A DNA stretch of 64,000 bases, from contig JANFNE010000029.1 of NCBI GenBank assembly GCA_024867545.1, positions 62,001 to 126,000 of the forward strand, written 5' to 3'. The notes under the pieces are model-generated. The model did no database searches. It was not told the DNA's origin and saw nothing but the letters and a program-made list of their open reading frames with translations. The stretch comes from Phytopythium helicoides. Lineage: Eukaryota; Oomycota; Peronosporomycetes; Pythiales; Pythiaceae. The position numbers were made by a program, and so were the translations under genes. Positions within the stretch are counted from its first letter, which is position 1; the number at the start of each line of letters is the position of its first letter. This document shows positions 52,431 to 62,923 of this stretch, one piece after another.

Positions 52431-53212
52431 TCCAAGCTAGGTGATTGGAGTGACTCATGCGCTTTCGCATTAACAAGTTTTGCATTGATGTCATGTGCAT
52501 CTGCGTGCATGTGTTGGATTTCTATCATGTAAATTTTGGATGGCAATCGAGCACTCTGATGAATCAAGAACGGATGAGTGGAAAGAAAGAAAACCTCGCG
52601 TTTCCGTTTTCTTGAGAAATTCCAAACCACATCTATTCGGCAAATGTGTGTTCAATACATTACCAATATCAACCCTAATAGTAGACCACGTATGATCTAC
52701 ATATATTGTATCTTCCTATAGTTTGTACCCGAAACACTTTTGCGGTGCGGATCCGGGCTTTTACAACGAAAGGGCTTTTTTTTCTTCTTCTTCATTTTAG
52801 AATGCCAATCGCACAAAAATTCAATTTCCTGGTGAGAACGACGCGTTTGAAAATGGTGTCTCCGCCAATGTGAAATTTCGCATTTTTCGGAATGGACATT
52901 TCTAGGGGTAAATATGAGTTGCATACCTGCTGGTGAAGTCAGATTTGACTCATTCGGGGAGAATCTAACGAGGGCCATTTCTGGGGAGGGCCATTTGCAG
53001 GGACAGGGTGAGACGACGGTCCATGCACACAACTATACACACCGTTTCCGCTGCAATACACCATTTCCGTTGCATTCTATACAATAGTCAAGTAAGTAAA
53101 GAAGCGAACTTCCTTCGCCAAATTCTACAGGACGATCATACAAAATCCAAACATATTATAGAACCGTCTCCGTTGCAACGTGCCGTTTCCGTTGCAACCA
53201 GTCATTGCCGAA
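52431..53212. other. AT-rich intergenic region at the edge of the repeat block
   Basis: STT3 3' flank, then AT-rich DNA with a T/CTT-rich stretch near 52775-52800. From 53041 on, four copies of a TTTCCGTTGCAA-like word precede the pseudogene. No gene seen. Confidence 0.5.
53041..53199. repeat. Four spaced copies of a (G/A)T(T/C)TCCG(T/C)TGCA word
   Basis: GTTTCCGCTGCAA (53043), ATTTCCGTTGCAT (53063), GTCTCCGTTGCAA (53165) and GTTTCCGTTGCAA (53184) lie in about 155 nt just upstream of the pseudogene start, all in the same orientation. Confidence 0.6.
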
Positions 53213-54047
53213 ATGGCGCCCAAGCCGCTCCTGCCACCTCGCGGCTATCTCGTCGTCGTCCTCGCCATCGACCCTCGTATCTTAGACGAGCTGGAGAAGG
53301 AGGCGCGCTCCACCAGCTACGTTTCCATCTTGAAAAGGTAGGGGGCGAGGTCGACGACGCCTACCGGGCCCAAGCGCGTGTGTCCCGGCTCTCCCCAGCC
53401 ATGGCCGGAATGAAGCACGCTTTAGTCGAGGTGACTCAGTGTCTTGATCCCGCATGGAGGCGTTACAAGTTTTCGTTTTTGCGCTCACTGGCTGGTGGGG
53501 CCGAGTAACAAGCGCACCATGACTACTCGGCTGAAGACATCGTCAGGGTTCAAGATCAAAGGCCAGGTGGAATGCTTGGCGGTGTACTAATCGCACTCCA
53601 AGAGGAAACAAGACCGCGCGGTTATGATGGTTGTTTTGAAGCTGTCAACACGACCAAGGAGCGTCAAGTCGTCATTTCTCGTGGGTACTGTATGATCTTC
53701 TGGGGTGATCTGTTTCACGGTGGCTGTGCGTATTCCAACAACTACAGGCTTCACTGCTATCTAGCATACCCAGGCATCCAGTGGTCGTCCGACTTCGTTC
53801 CCCCTTCAACTCACACGAGGATACTTGCCAGTACTGCGACAACTTCACAGGCTCCAAGGACAAGGTTAGCGCTCACCGGTTCTGCTGCGTCAAGAATCCG
53901 AAGGGTCCGGACAACATCAAGAAGCGCAAGGCCGAGAACAAGAAGGGGCAGCTCGGTGACTACAAGTGCAACATTTGTCAAGCGGCTTACGACAACCCAG
54001 CCTCGCTTCGGTCGCACATCAGCCGTGGTAAGCATAAGATGAAGTAA
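53213..54047 (+). pseudogene. Broken beta-helix dioxygenase-like plus C2H2 zinc-finger gene
   Basis: A once-continuous gene now in pieces. The first frame opens MAPKPLLPPRGYLVVVLAID and stops near 53340. The next runs through AMAGMKHALVEVTQCLDPAW to a stop near 53508. The same frame resumes with DYSAEDIVRVQDQRPGGMLG and continues through FWGDLFHGGCAYSNNYRLHC, resembling the metal-binding strand of cupin or 2-oxoglutarate oxygenase folds. The last frame (53781-54047) carries two zinc fingers, CQYCDNFTGSKDKVSAHRFC and YKCNICQAAYDNPASLRSH, ending RGKHKMK. At least one stop and two frame changes, without good splice sites, argue for decay. The family assignment of the N-terminal fold is a guess. 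Confidence 0.6.
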
Positions 54048-55667
54048 AACATTTGGAATAAAGCATGGACGTTATTTCCAAATACTCGTGATAGTTTATT
54101 TACATGTATACAAATAGGAGTAGTCCTTACAAATATCAAGTACTTCGACAGAACGCTCTCACGGGACGCACTTACACTTTATCGTCGCCGAGTCAGCGCA
54201 AGTATTCACGGAAGTGAGCAGATTGCTCTTATCCGTCCATGGCACAGTATCAAACGGCGAGATCTGTCGCTTGACTGTGTGGGAGACTATTAAGCTCAAC
54301 CTATTCATCCCTGGTGCGTTCTGTATTGCAAACGCAGCAATACCACATTGAGCTTACCGATTGATCAACACAACAGGCATAATCTACGAGATTCGGCATG
54401 CCTACAACTTCACAATGTATGACAAGATGCCGCAGGCATGGATTTCGCGCATATGCGCGGAGGACAGAAAAGAGTGTCCGATACCAACCAACTACGAAGG
54501 ATGCTGTGAAAGCTCAACTTCGACGCACCGCGTCGACGCTGCAACAACTACTCGGCAAGTAAAACGTATCGGCTGCTTCGAGAACTACGAGCGATTCACC
54601 TAGGACAGCTCAGCAAGTAGCGGAATCGATGCACCTGAGGATATTACGACAACCTCTGGCTCGCGTAAGCGCAAGCTGCAAACGGGATAGCGGCACCAGC
54701 CAAAATTGCACCGTTCCTCTCAACCATGCAAGCAGCAAATCAGACCAAGCCAGAGATGCGCAGAATAGTCAAGGCAATGCTCCATCACATGAATCGCTTG
54801 AAGAGAAGCAGTCGCCGCCACCGCCAGCGAAACGCTAGCATACAAGCAAGAACAGGACAGCGGATACGTCAAGCAGCCCATCGACAACCGAGTAACGAGG
54901 AACCTCCACAACCAGTGTACGCAGAAGCACGCATGCAACCCAGTTCGCTTTTGTTTTGCATGTTTTGATTGAGGCAAGGTGTGAAAGTCGATGTGTGCTC
55001 TCATAAGACGTATGCAGCACGCTTTGCGAAATTTTGATCAAGTTCTTCTAGAGCAAGGACCTCACTATCACCAAGACGACAGACAAAATCATCAAATCGG
55101 TATCTCATACTACACTTCATGCGTTTATCTCCTCCAATATTCTAATTCATACTCGAGAGTAGATCACTACACCTTGTCCCTATCACGGCTACTACTGATC
55201 ATATATCCACCAGCACTACATCACCTCAACCCAATCGCCTTGTCACCATGGCACAACGCATCACAACATCACACCACCACGATACCGCCTCTTCCATTGG
55301 CCATCCGAATCTGTCTTGGAGACAGCCTGAACCACGATTTTCATTGGATACCCCATACGTTTGGAGCCACGCATAGGTTTCACCAGTGGTCTGCTGCCGT
55401 AGATGTTATTTTTTATGGATTTCTATTTCCCCATCTCCGTTGGAGACTAACCAATGGCCATCCCTGACGCTCGTGAACTTGAAGCGGTACTACCACGTTG
55501 AAGTCGAACGCAAAAGCCTCCCGCTCAAGCTGTCAAGTTCTACTGCTTGCTAATTGTCTCCAAGTGCTGCTCCAAATCCTGGCAAGGTCGAGCTCACTTC
55601 GCATTCCACCGCCAAGCTTCCAACAGCCAACCCCGCAACCGCCAAGCCCACCAGCACCGCTACCGCA
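54048..55667. other. Gene-poor repeat-region DNA
   Basis: Short open frames (54361-54603, 54629-54838, 54991-55467) have no domain. The composition resembles degraded mobile-element DNA, but I can name no element here. Confidence 0.4.
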
Positions 55668-56476
55668 ATGAGCATCCCAAATAACCCGTCCAACAAGCAA
55701 TTCAGTTTCGTCATCTACTCGCCAGCCGAGAACGATGTTTGGCGCTGCCGCATTTGCACTAAGTATCGACGCCAGCAAGTAGGAAAGGGCTACACGAATC
55801 TGATCGACCATTTGATTCGAAGCCACACCGACAAAACAAATCAAGAAGCGTTTAGACAAATCAGTGAGTTTGGGCCGCAACACCTGCTCTTTGTCGACGT
55901 TGACCGGCCTCTCAAGGAATTCATGACTGGATCGAGTGGGTGGTGATGGAGGATCACCCACTGAGCTTCTGTGAGAGCTTCTACGCTCGAAAAAACATCA
56001 GCCTCCCCATAACGACAGCGAGAACTTTGAAGGGGCAAATGGAGCTTCTTGTTGGGGAAGTGGAGGAAATCATCAGGTCGCAATTGAATGACCAGCGTAT
56101 CGGACTTATGTATGACGCCTGGACGCAAAACGGCTACCATTTCGTGGCGACTTACCCAATGACGCCGCCATTGAACCCGACGAGTGTTATGACTTCACGT
56201 CCGCATTTCTTGCTGTCGTTCGAGACTCCTGATTTTGGAGCCAACGCAATTATTGACCACTTTGACTCGGTACTCGACCGCTACGGGATTAGCCTCGACC
56301 AACTCTGCTGTTTTATCGGTGATAACGCAAGCGTCAACGTTGCGATTAGTCGCCGACTGGACATCCCTCTTGTGGGATATGCTAGTCATCGTCTTCATCT
56401 TGCTCCTGAGGCTCACATGGCTCCTGTAAAGCCAATGATCAAGAAGGTGTCAGCTGTAATGAAATGTTCGTTTTGA
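55668..56476 (+). mobile_element. hAT-like transposase fragment with BED zinc finger, frameshifted
   Basis: An ATG at 55668 opens a BED-type finger: Trp, CRIC, then GYTNLIDHLIRSH give the W-C-C-H-H pattern. The frame ends at 55946, while the downstream transposase part continues in another frame from about 55920 (EDHPLSFCESFYARKNI, GLMYDAWTQNGYHF, CCFIGDNASVNVAISRRL, HRLHLAPEAHM) to 56476. The order BED finger, DxWT-type strand and GDNA-N strand is that of hAT transposases. A frame change near 55915-55945 and the lack of the C-terminal dimerisation domain mark it as dead. No terminal inverted repeats were identified. Confidence 0.7.
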
Positions 56477-57830
56477 AGTACCAAGTCGTTTAGCACCAGA
56501 TGATTTGCTGAGGGAAGCTCCAGTCATATCACGCAGAGATATATGTCCCTCCGATTTACTGATCGCTTCACAACGACTTCTTCGCCTCTTGTTCCCATTT
56601 TCCCCTGGGTTGTGATTGCAGCTGAGTCGAGGGCTATGCTAAACGCACCACCCCAAGAGGATTGGCAGATTACCCCTCCATATAGAGGGATCACATCACG
56701 GTGAAACCCTAAATGAGTGAGTGCGGAGCGAGTGCGAAGGTACCGAAAATGACCGGGTCTCAATGGACCTTCAGCGGTGTGTGACCACACTGGGGAATTG
56801 TCGTGCCTGCACCTCGCCAGAGCTGAAGTGCGCTATGATGATAAACAGGCGAGTACGGCGACAGGATCTGTGGCGGTGGATACGGTGAACGAGAGTCGCC
56901 ACTGCCGCTGAACACAGAGGATATCGCACGCAACCAGCAATGAAGCACTATGGTACAGATATGGTACAGAAGCTACAACCGCGCTGAAAGAGATGATTAA
57001 CATGGGCTGGTATTGACTGCGACCGCGAACAGCGAAGGAGAGGTCTTGCCATGAGCGGTATAGGCAAGAGTGTTCAAGGAGATGCACGTTTGGAAGTATT
57101 ATTAAAAATGATGTCCCTTGCAAATTTTGATCGACAGACATAGTTGCCTCATCAACCGCAACATCCCGACCAATGTGCACAAAACGTGGGCATCATGCTG
57201 TGAACAGAATGGCAAGTGGGAGGATCGTTGTAGCTGGATCGTCCTTGAACTCCTCACGAAAAAAAAGAAGCCATATATTTTGTCGATTATACTTGAATCA
57301 CTTTAAAGACAATACATTACCCAAACTCGAATTTCCTGTGCGTCGAAAAGTTATATCTTCTATTTGATAGCCCAAATAGTTGAATGCGAGCGTAATAGGC
57401 AACCCATCTTAGCGCAAACCTCTTGTGTGTGGTAGTTCTCATCACTTCATTTATTAACGTTTCTTGGTTTTACTTCTTGTGATCTCTGTTCTTTTTCGCT
57501 TACCTTTGGCTTTCAAAGTTGGAGACACTTGGTTATTCCGTGTGGCAATCGTCTATCATAATTTGGGTCCTCGTGCCAGATAGCAAAGCAAGATTTCTAA
57601 ATGCCATACAATTCGTGTCGCACGAGCTACCACAAGTTGAAGCTGTGACAATTCAGTTTGAGTATACGATTGATAGCATAGAAGATGTACTTTACGTACT
57701 TGCCACTGTGATCTAGAGAGCAACTCCGCAGTACCACTTAGTTCCCGCCTTTTTCTTTGCAAAGCAGCTGCACACTTTGCATGACCGCTCCATTCGCTTT
57801 CTATCTGGGTGACCAAGCTCCTCTGTGAAG
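56477..57830. other. Degraded transposon-flanking DNA
   Basis: Follows the hAT-like fragment. Small frames on both strands, no domain. A possible decayed remainder of the same element cannot be shown by eye. Confidence 0.35.
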
Positions 57831-58240
57831 TCATCGGTTTCGATAGGAATGTGATCGGTATTGTTTGTAACTCTTTGAAAGACTGGAGACTGAGCTGGGG
57901 CGTTTGGACTCTGTTTGTGACAGCTTCGACATGCAAAATGTTATTGCTTGAGTAAAGAACCAACCAGGGGACAAGTAACCAACCTGTTGACGCTTGTCAT
58001 CGAAGCCAGTAGTCTTCATAGCAAGCAACTCTCCGGGAAGCGTTGTGAGAAACTCCGCGTGCGTCATTGCCCTTTGACCAATCCGAGAGCTCCACTTGCG
58101 GAGAACAATGTAAGCATTGATAATTGCGCAGTCCAGAAGGCCCATAATAATCTAAAGAGCAAGCGTGCGACAGCGGTTACTCCAGAATTCGACGATTTGT
58201 ACAGTTCAGAACAACGTACGTCTTGTAATAGTTCTTGATT
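57831..58240 (-). mobile_element. piggyBac-like transposase remnant
   Basis: Minus-strand frame with MGLLDCAIINAYIVLRKW followed by HAEFLTTLPGELLAM, preceded in another frame by a KNYYKT-type strand. The order (YYK, then a hydrophobic L-D-x-A-I-x-N-A-Y-I helix, then H-x-x-F) matches the C-terminal catalytic part of piggyBac-derived (DDE_Tnp_1_7) transposases. No N-terminal catalytic Asp segment is intact and no ends are visible. Confidence 0.5.
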
Positions 58241-59397
58241 TGAATGTCAATTGGACGGAGTACAGCTTTAATCGTAGTTCATTGCAAACATTCACACCGC
58301 TCATGTTTGTGTGATAGCTCTTGATCAGTTTGGGTCAAAAATTTCTGTTCTTTCACTTCCTAATCACGTATGTCGCCTTGCAATCAACTGTTAGCTGGCA
58401 CACTTGTTGGTAGCATTCAAAAGACACACAACCCGGTCAGAATAGAGCAAGGACTCTAACGGGGAGACCTCCGTCTGTAGGTGCATTTCCAGTTTGACAT
58501 TTACATTTCTAGCTAGGCTTCAAGATCTCCTAATACGATGAGCGCAGCCCAATCGTAAGGAAGGATCTCCATTGAGTGCTCTGTGCACTTTCTCCTCTAT
58601 CGAATAACAAAAACAGAGATTATTTGACCTTTCTCAAGTGTATATGGATGCGAGTGACGGGTGACCCGTCACAAGCAACGGTCAGTGCTGAACATTTGAG
58701 CTATGGTTGCAGAGCAGTGGTTGATAAAAGAGGTATCAGTGGGAGCTTTTGGATCGGTTCGCATTGTCAAAGCTAACGATTGCGTCGGTGGTAAGTTTGC
58801 AAAAGGCCTATTGATAACGACGAGATTTTTTGGATGACAGAGAAGGGTGGCATTCCAGTGTGCTCGTACGTAGTTAATGTATGGACTGGGAGAGTCTTGC
58901 AGAACTTGATGCCTCGGTCGTAGCGTACGCTAATGATATATGCTTTCCAAGATTTTAGCTTCGTTAACGAGTGCCATTCCAGACACGCTACGAGTGTGTG
59001 GTAGCATATTATGACGCTTCGTATTGATCTCTAGGCGCGCCGGGGTGTGAACTCGAGTCGCATAGCTCAGCCGTCTTCCATCGGTCTACAACCAGGGGTT
59101 AACCTCGTGCACCGGTCCCTAACCGCTCCCAGTCATGCAAGAAGCAATATTCCTCAATGTGGTCATGAGCGATATGGGTTTCACATCCAAACGATGCATA
59201 TCAGCTTATCAGGACAACCAAAGCTGGATCAAACTGTCAAATAATCCAGAACTGCAGGATAGATCAAAACGCATTGATGTCTGATACCATTTTGCTCAAC
59301 AAAAGGTAGAACGACATGGATTTGCAGTGAAGTACTACCCAACAGGAGATATGGGTGGATATAGTCAAATCTCCGATCTGATAGGTTTTCAGTATAC
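58241..59397. other. Repeat-region DNA without recognisable gene
   Basis: About 1.16 kb with only short open frames. Could include more of the piggyBac-like element (-), but I could not trace conserved strands. Confidence 0.35.
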
Positions 59398-59985
59398 GTG
59401 AAACCAGCCAATCAGATCTATCAAAATTGCCATTGCTCGCTTTCAGCCATTCGAGAGTTGTGCGAGTTAGCATTACAGCCAATCCCTGGTGGTGGGTTCG
59501 TCAAGCAGTCGGTCCGACGTATTCAGTCAGAGGCTAAGGTCGAAATACGAATACAACCATTTAAACAGCATGTGCAGTCCATACCATTCTCGTATTTGCC
59601 AAGGCTCCGACCTGCAATGTCGAGCGGCGGCCTGCAGGTGGATGCCCTAGTCCCAATCAATACACAGGAAGGCGTCGCAAATGCGGCTTGAGTCTTCATG
59701 AAGTTTCTGAAGGTGGAAGGTGCCAAGTGGGAGTATGTGTGTGTGAGGATATCTCGGGACAATGCTCCTCATGGCATTCTAGCCTTGATGGGCAAGTTCG
59801 GCACGCATTTAGTGTTTGAAAGCAGGCCTAAGCGCACGAACACCGTCAAGCAGTACTTTCAGCAGGCAAAGATGAAGCTCTTCCTTCTTGTTGGATTCAC
59901 CCTCGATGAGGACGCTGCAAGTTACAAGGACGACGTCTGGACCTTAAGTCAAGCTGCGGAGCGCGGTGTTCTTGGGTTCTTGTAG
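59398..59985 (+). pseudogene. Stop-interrupted ORF, possibly N-terminal part of a tyrosine-recombinase-like element protein
   Basis: One frame runs about 195 codons with a single TGA near 59690. The second half (FLKVEGAKWEYVCVRISRDN, GKFGTHLVFESRPKRTNTVK, QYFQQAKMKLF) is helical and recalls the DNA-binding arm of Crypton-type tyrosine-recombinase ORFs that I believe are repeated in oomycete genomes; this is memory and not a search result. The catalytic Arg-His-Arg-Tyr part is absent. No start Met is clear. Confidence 0.3.
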
Positions 59986-60274
59986 GGGAAGTCTATCAAA
60001 CCACGTGTAGCGAGTACTATCCTCAAACACCTGCGGATCCTGCACAAAGGAGGTAAGCTCAAAATCAACATCAGACGTTACCGAAGCCTCCTGGAGAAAG
60101 GCTAGATCCGCGATCCAACCCCTGCGTACACGCAAGACTTCATCGACTTGATTGCCACGTAGTGGCGTCCGTCTAGCTACCGCGCCAACATGTTGATGGT
60201 GAGTAAAAGTCAGTGAATAAAACCAGTTAGAAACCACCGTCCTTGTCAGTTTTCACCAAACCTTAGATACGATC

Positions 60275-60856
60275 TTGCGCATCTTTGTTGCAGCTCTCTC
60301 ACTTCCGCTTTCCCGTCACCAAGCACAAGCGCGAGCCTCCTCCAAGCCCGAGATGCCGATCCATCGACCGCCACCCAACCCAATCGGCTCGCTCAAGGAG
60401 TTTCGAATCCTCTGCGTTTGCCTGTTCAAGCCGTACAAGTACCGGGTGAGCTCCGAGGCGCTACGACATCTCCGACTCACCATGACGCTGATTCAGTCGC
60501 GTGCGGGACTCGAAGAGGCGCCGAACGTCGTGTTTGTTGCACTGGCTGCCAAGCAAAAGAAAAAACTCGACCTTGAAGACCTCAAGGTGTGGTTGATCGC
60601 TGAAGACGGCACCGAAGAGCACGCTAATGAAGTCAACGCTCAAGCTGAAAACGTGAAAGCCAAAGCCGACGCCAACGTTGATGAGGTGGAAGAGGATCTT
60701 TGCGTCGAGCCAGCTGCTGCAGTCAAGGGCGTCCAAGAGGGAACCTACGGGGTCGCCGCATACTCCAAGAGATCCGCCTGGAGGGCGGATCTCGTGTCGA
60801 GGCTTATCTGTCATCTGTCCAATCAAATGCAACCTGATCGTAATTACTCTTCGTAA
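60275..60856 (+). other. Uncharacterised ORF in repeat region
   Basis: 193 codons with no clear Kozak-like start. A Pro-rich MPIHRPPPNPIGSLKEF leads to a helical region (SSEALRHLRLTMTLIQSRAG) and an acidic Lys/Asp/Glu segment. The open length and charged composition hint at coding origin, perhaps a mobile-element gag-like or host fragment. Nothing identifies it. Confidence 0.25.
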
Positions 60857-60904
60857 AATGTGTACCGCCGGATTGGCAAAGGTCCGACACAGTCCGCCGG
60901 TAGG

Positions 60905-60976
60905 AGGTGTGATGATATGGTAGCAGACATGTTCACCAAACCACTATCGAAAGGCTAACACAAGAAACTCTGTAAA
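60905..60976 (+). mobile_element. Copia-type retrotransposon pol 3' tail fragment
   Basis: Encodes CDDMVADMFTKPLSKG and a stop. The D-M-x-A-D-x-x-T-K-P-L string marks the end of the Copia RNase H domain. The rest of pol is absent upstream and no LTR could be delimited downstream, so this is a scrap. Confidence 0.6.
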
Positions 60977-61404
60977 ACGAGCTGGAGTCATGTATTTACA
61001 GGAGTACACATTCTAGAAGCGTCCTTGAACAATCAGTAGTACAACCCCACCTTTGGATAAATCTTGAAATGACTATGGGCCTGCATACAGCATCGTCCTT
61101 AGCTATTCTAATAAAATAGTAGCATTCTAACCAATCGAAGAAAATGATACTTTTATTTCATCCAATTGAAATCCGCCATATTTAAGCCCTAATTGAAGGT
61201 GTGATGGCATAGACACCACCGATGTAGTCGAAAAAATGCATAAAGATTCTCAGCAGTGCTCTCGTTGTAAATGAGCTCATCAAAAAATACTATTCTGGAA
61301 ACGACTGCGTCCCTGCGCGCACGGTACTACACACTTAAGGTGACGCACTTCAAGCAAAACCACTGGACAATATTTTCAGTATACTACTTTATGTTTACTG
61401 TCTT

Positions 61405-61549
61405 GCGGAGCCGAAGGCGACGCCCCGAGCGAAGCGAGGCAAATCCCTGGGCGAGCGCGCGAAGCGCGGAGCATGCACGAGCGCAGCGAGTGCTCACCGC
61501 ACGACCCTCTTTGGCTTAACCATACTAACCGCCCGCGAAGCGGGCGGCA
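61405..61549. repeat. Cluster of GC-rich mini-hairpins with GAA/GCA loops
   Basis: Within about 145 nt of GC-rich DNA surrounded by AT-rich sequence lie several short stems closed on GAA or GCA: CGCGCGAAGCGCG (61457), GCACGAGCGCAGCGAGTGC (61475) and CCGCCCGCGAAGCGGGCGG (61529, eight perfect pairs). A CGAGCGAAGCGAG copy (61426) pairs with tandem G-A mismatches. Confidence 0.7.
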
Positions 61550-62502
61550 AACATCTAGTCCGAGTCAATAAGGAAGGCGCGGTCTCCGTTATTATACCTG
61601 GCAATACAATGCCAAGTGCCCTCCTGTTGGCCTGGCGGCATTCCCATGATGAGTACCGAGAAACCCACTCAAACCCTCATGCCTAAATATGAATATAGCA
61701 TGCAGGTTAACTCATACAAAATTACTGTCATCTCACATAAACTCACACCTGGTTTGCCTCGAAAGGCTGGACGAGTGCTGAGGTGCTGGAGGTCGAATTC
61801 CTCCAGCCGTAGCGCATGGCATCCATCAAGTATTCCGTTTCGATGAGAATGCTAGACCATGCATGTGAATATGAAAGCCAGCGACAAATTTCGAACACGA
61901 GCAATTGATCGCTCACGTCGTGATTCATGTCGCTTTCTCCTTGTAGTCTGATAATCCTACTTGGAATCGCGAAATGCAGTCTTGAAGGCGCCAATAATAA
62001 GGCGCCGATTAATATTCGCTACTGGCTCCTATGAAAGTGAATCATCGACACGCCATTGCACTAGGTACAGTATGAGGCTGTTGACCTTGCAAATCAACCA
62101 TTGCTTCTCAACCTTAAACACGTTGTTGAAACCGCCACGCCGAGCAGCGTTGCTACCGAAAAGATTGCCCCACGCCGTTTCCTCCTCTTCATCGCCCATT
62201 GCATCATCTAATTCGGACTCAGATTGTGCGGTGCTTGACAGAGGGCTTGGTGGAGCTGGCGGTGGTCCTGCCCACTGCCGAATAAAGCTACTATGCGACA
62301 AACGCTCGAATGAGGCTGCATGGCGCTGCCGGGGGCCATGAGTGCTGTAGAATTGAAAAATGATAAGGAAGCGACACAGGCTCACCCTACAACTATATTT
62401 GCAACATAAAGTACTGATATCAGCAGCGCGTTTCATTTTGAGATTGTGGTTGCTGCTGGTTTTGGAGAAAATGTTTGGCGGATCCCATCTGCGTGGGACC
62501 GG

Positions 62503-62518
62503 TTTTTTTTTTTTTTTT
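62503..62518. repeat. Poly-T tract (16 T)
   Basis: An uninterrupted T16 run following a GC-rich stretch. It could be the reverse of a poly-A tail of a retroposed sequence, but no flanking duplication is evident. Confidence 0.6.
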
Positions 62519-62784
62519 CACATGCGAGTCAACGCGTGAATGGCATATCGGAAGAAAAAAATAGCGACAATAAAATAAAAAATTAATGTTTCCTTAGTTC
62601 ATTTGCATTGATTACCTTGAGAACCCAACGTGTCACTAGATCTGGTTTCATGTTCTATTTGTGGCGTACATACATTGCTGCGTACCAAAGCCAACCGAAT
62701 CCGAGTTGGTATCAAGCCTTGTGTTGTTTATGTTGTGTTGCCTTCATAATTTAAAGGAGAAATACCAAACAAACAATCAATTAT

Positions 62785-62830
62785 ACAAACAAACAAACAA
62801 ATAAATAAACAAAGTCATTTGTTTGTTTGT
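62785..62830. repeat. (AAAC)n followed by inverted (GTTT)n
   Basis: ACAAACAAACAAACAAATAA and, after a short spacer, TTTGTTTGTTTGT form complementary simple-repeat arms able to fold back on each other. Confidence 0.7.
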
Positions 62831-62864
62831 AGATTTGTTTAAATTCAGACATAAGCTATTGTGT

Positions 62865-62888
62865 TTCTCTCTCTCTCTCCTTCACACA

Positions 62889-62921
<33 letters not shown>
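62865..62921. repeat. (CT)n and (CA)n microsatellites
   Basis: A CT run at about 62866-62880 is followed by an almost pure CA run from 62883 to 62921 with one AA interruption. Confidence 0.9.

Positions 62922-62923
<2 letters not shown>

Noticed and set aside
61740..61820. tRNA-like pairing around GGTCGAATTCC
   Set aside because: A T-arm-like hairpin exists, but no acceptor stem, D-arm or anticodon arm fits around it.
62029..62436. 135-codon minus-strand frame with an acidic MGDEEEETAWGNLFG stretch
   Set aside because: No clear start, no domain and no splice partners; possibly a decayed gene piece but not supportable.
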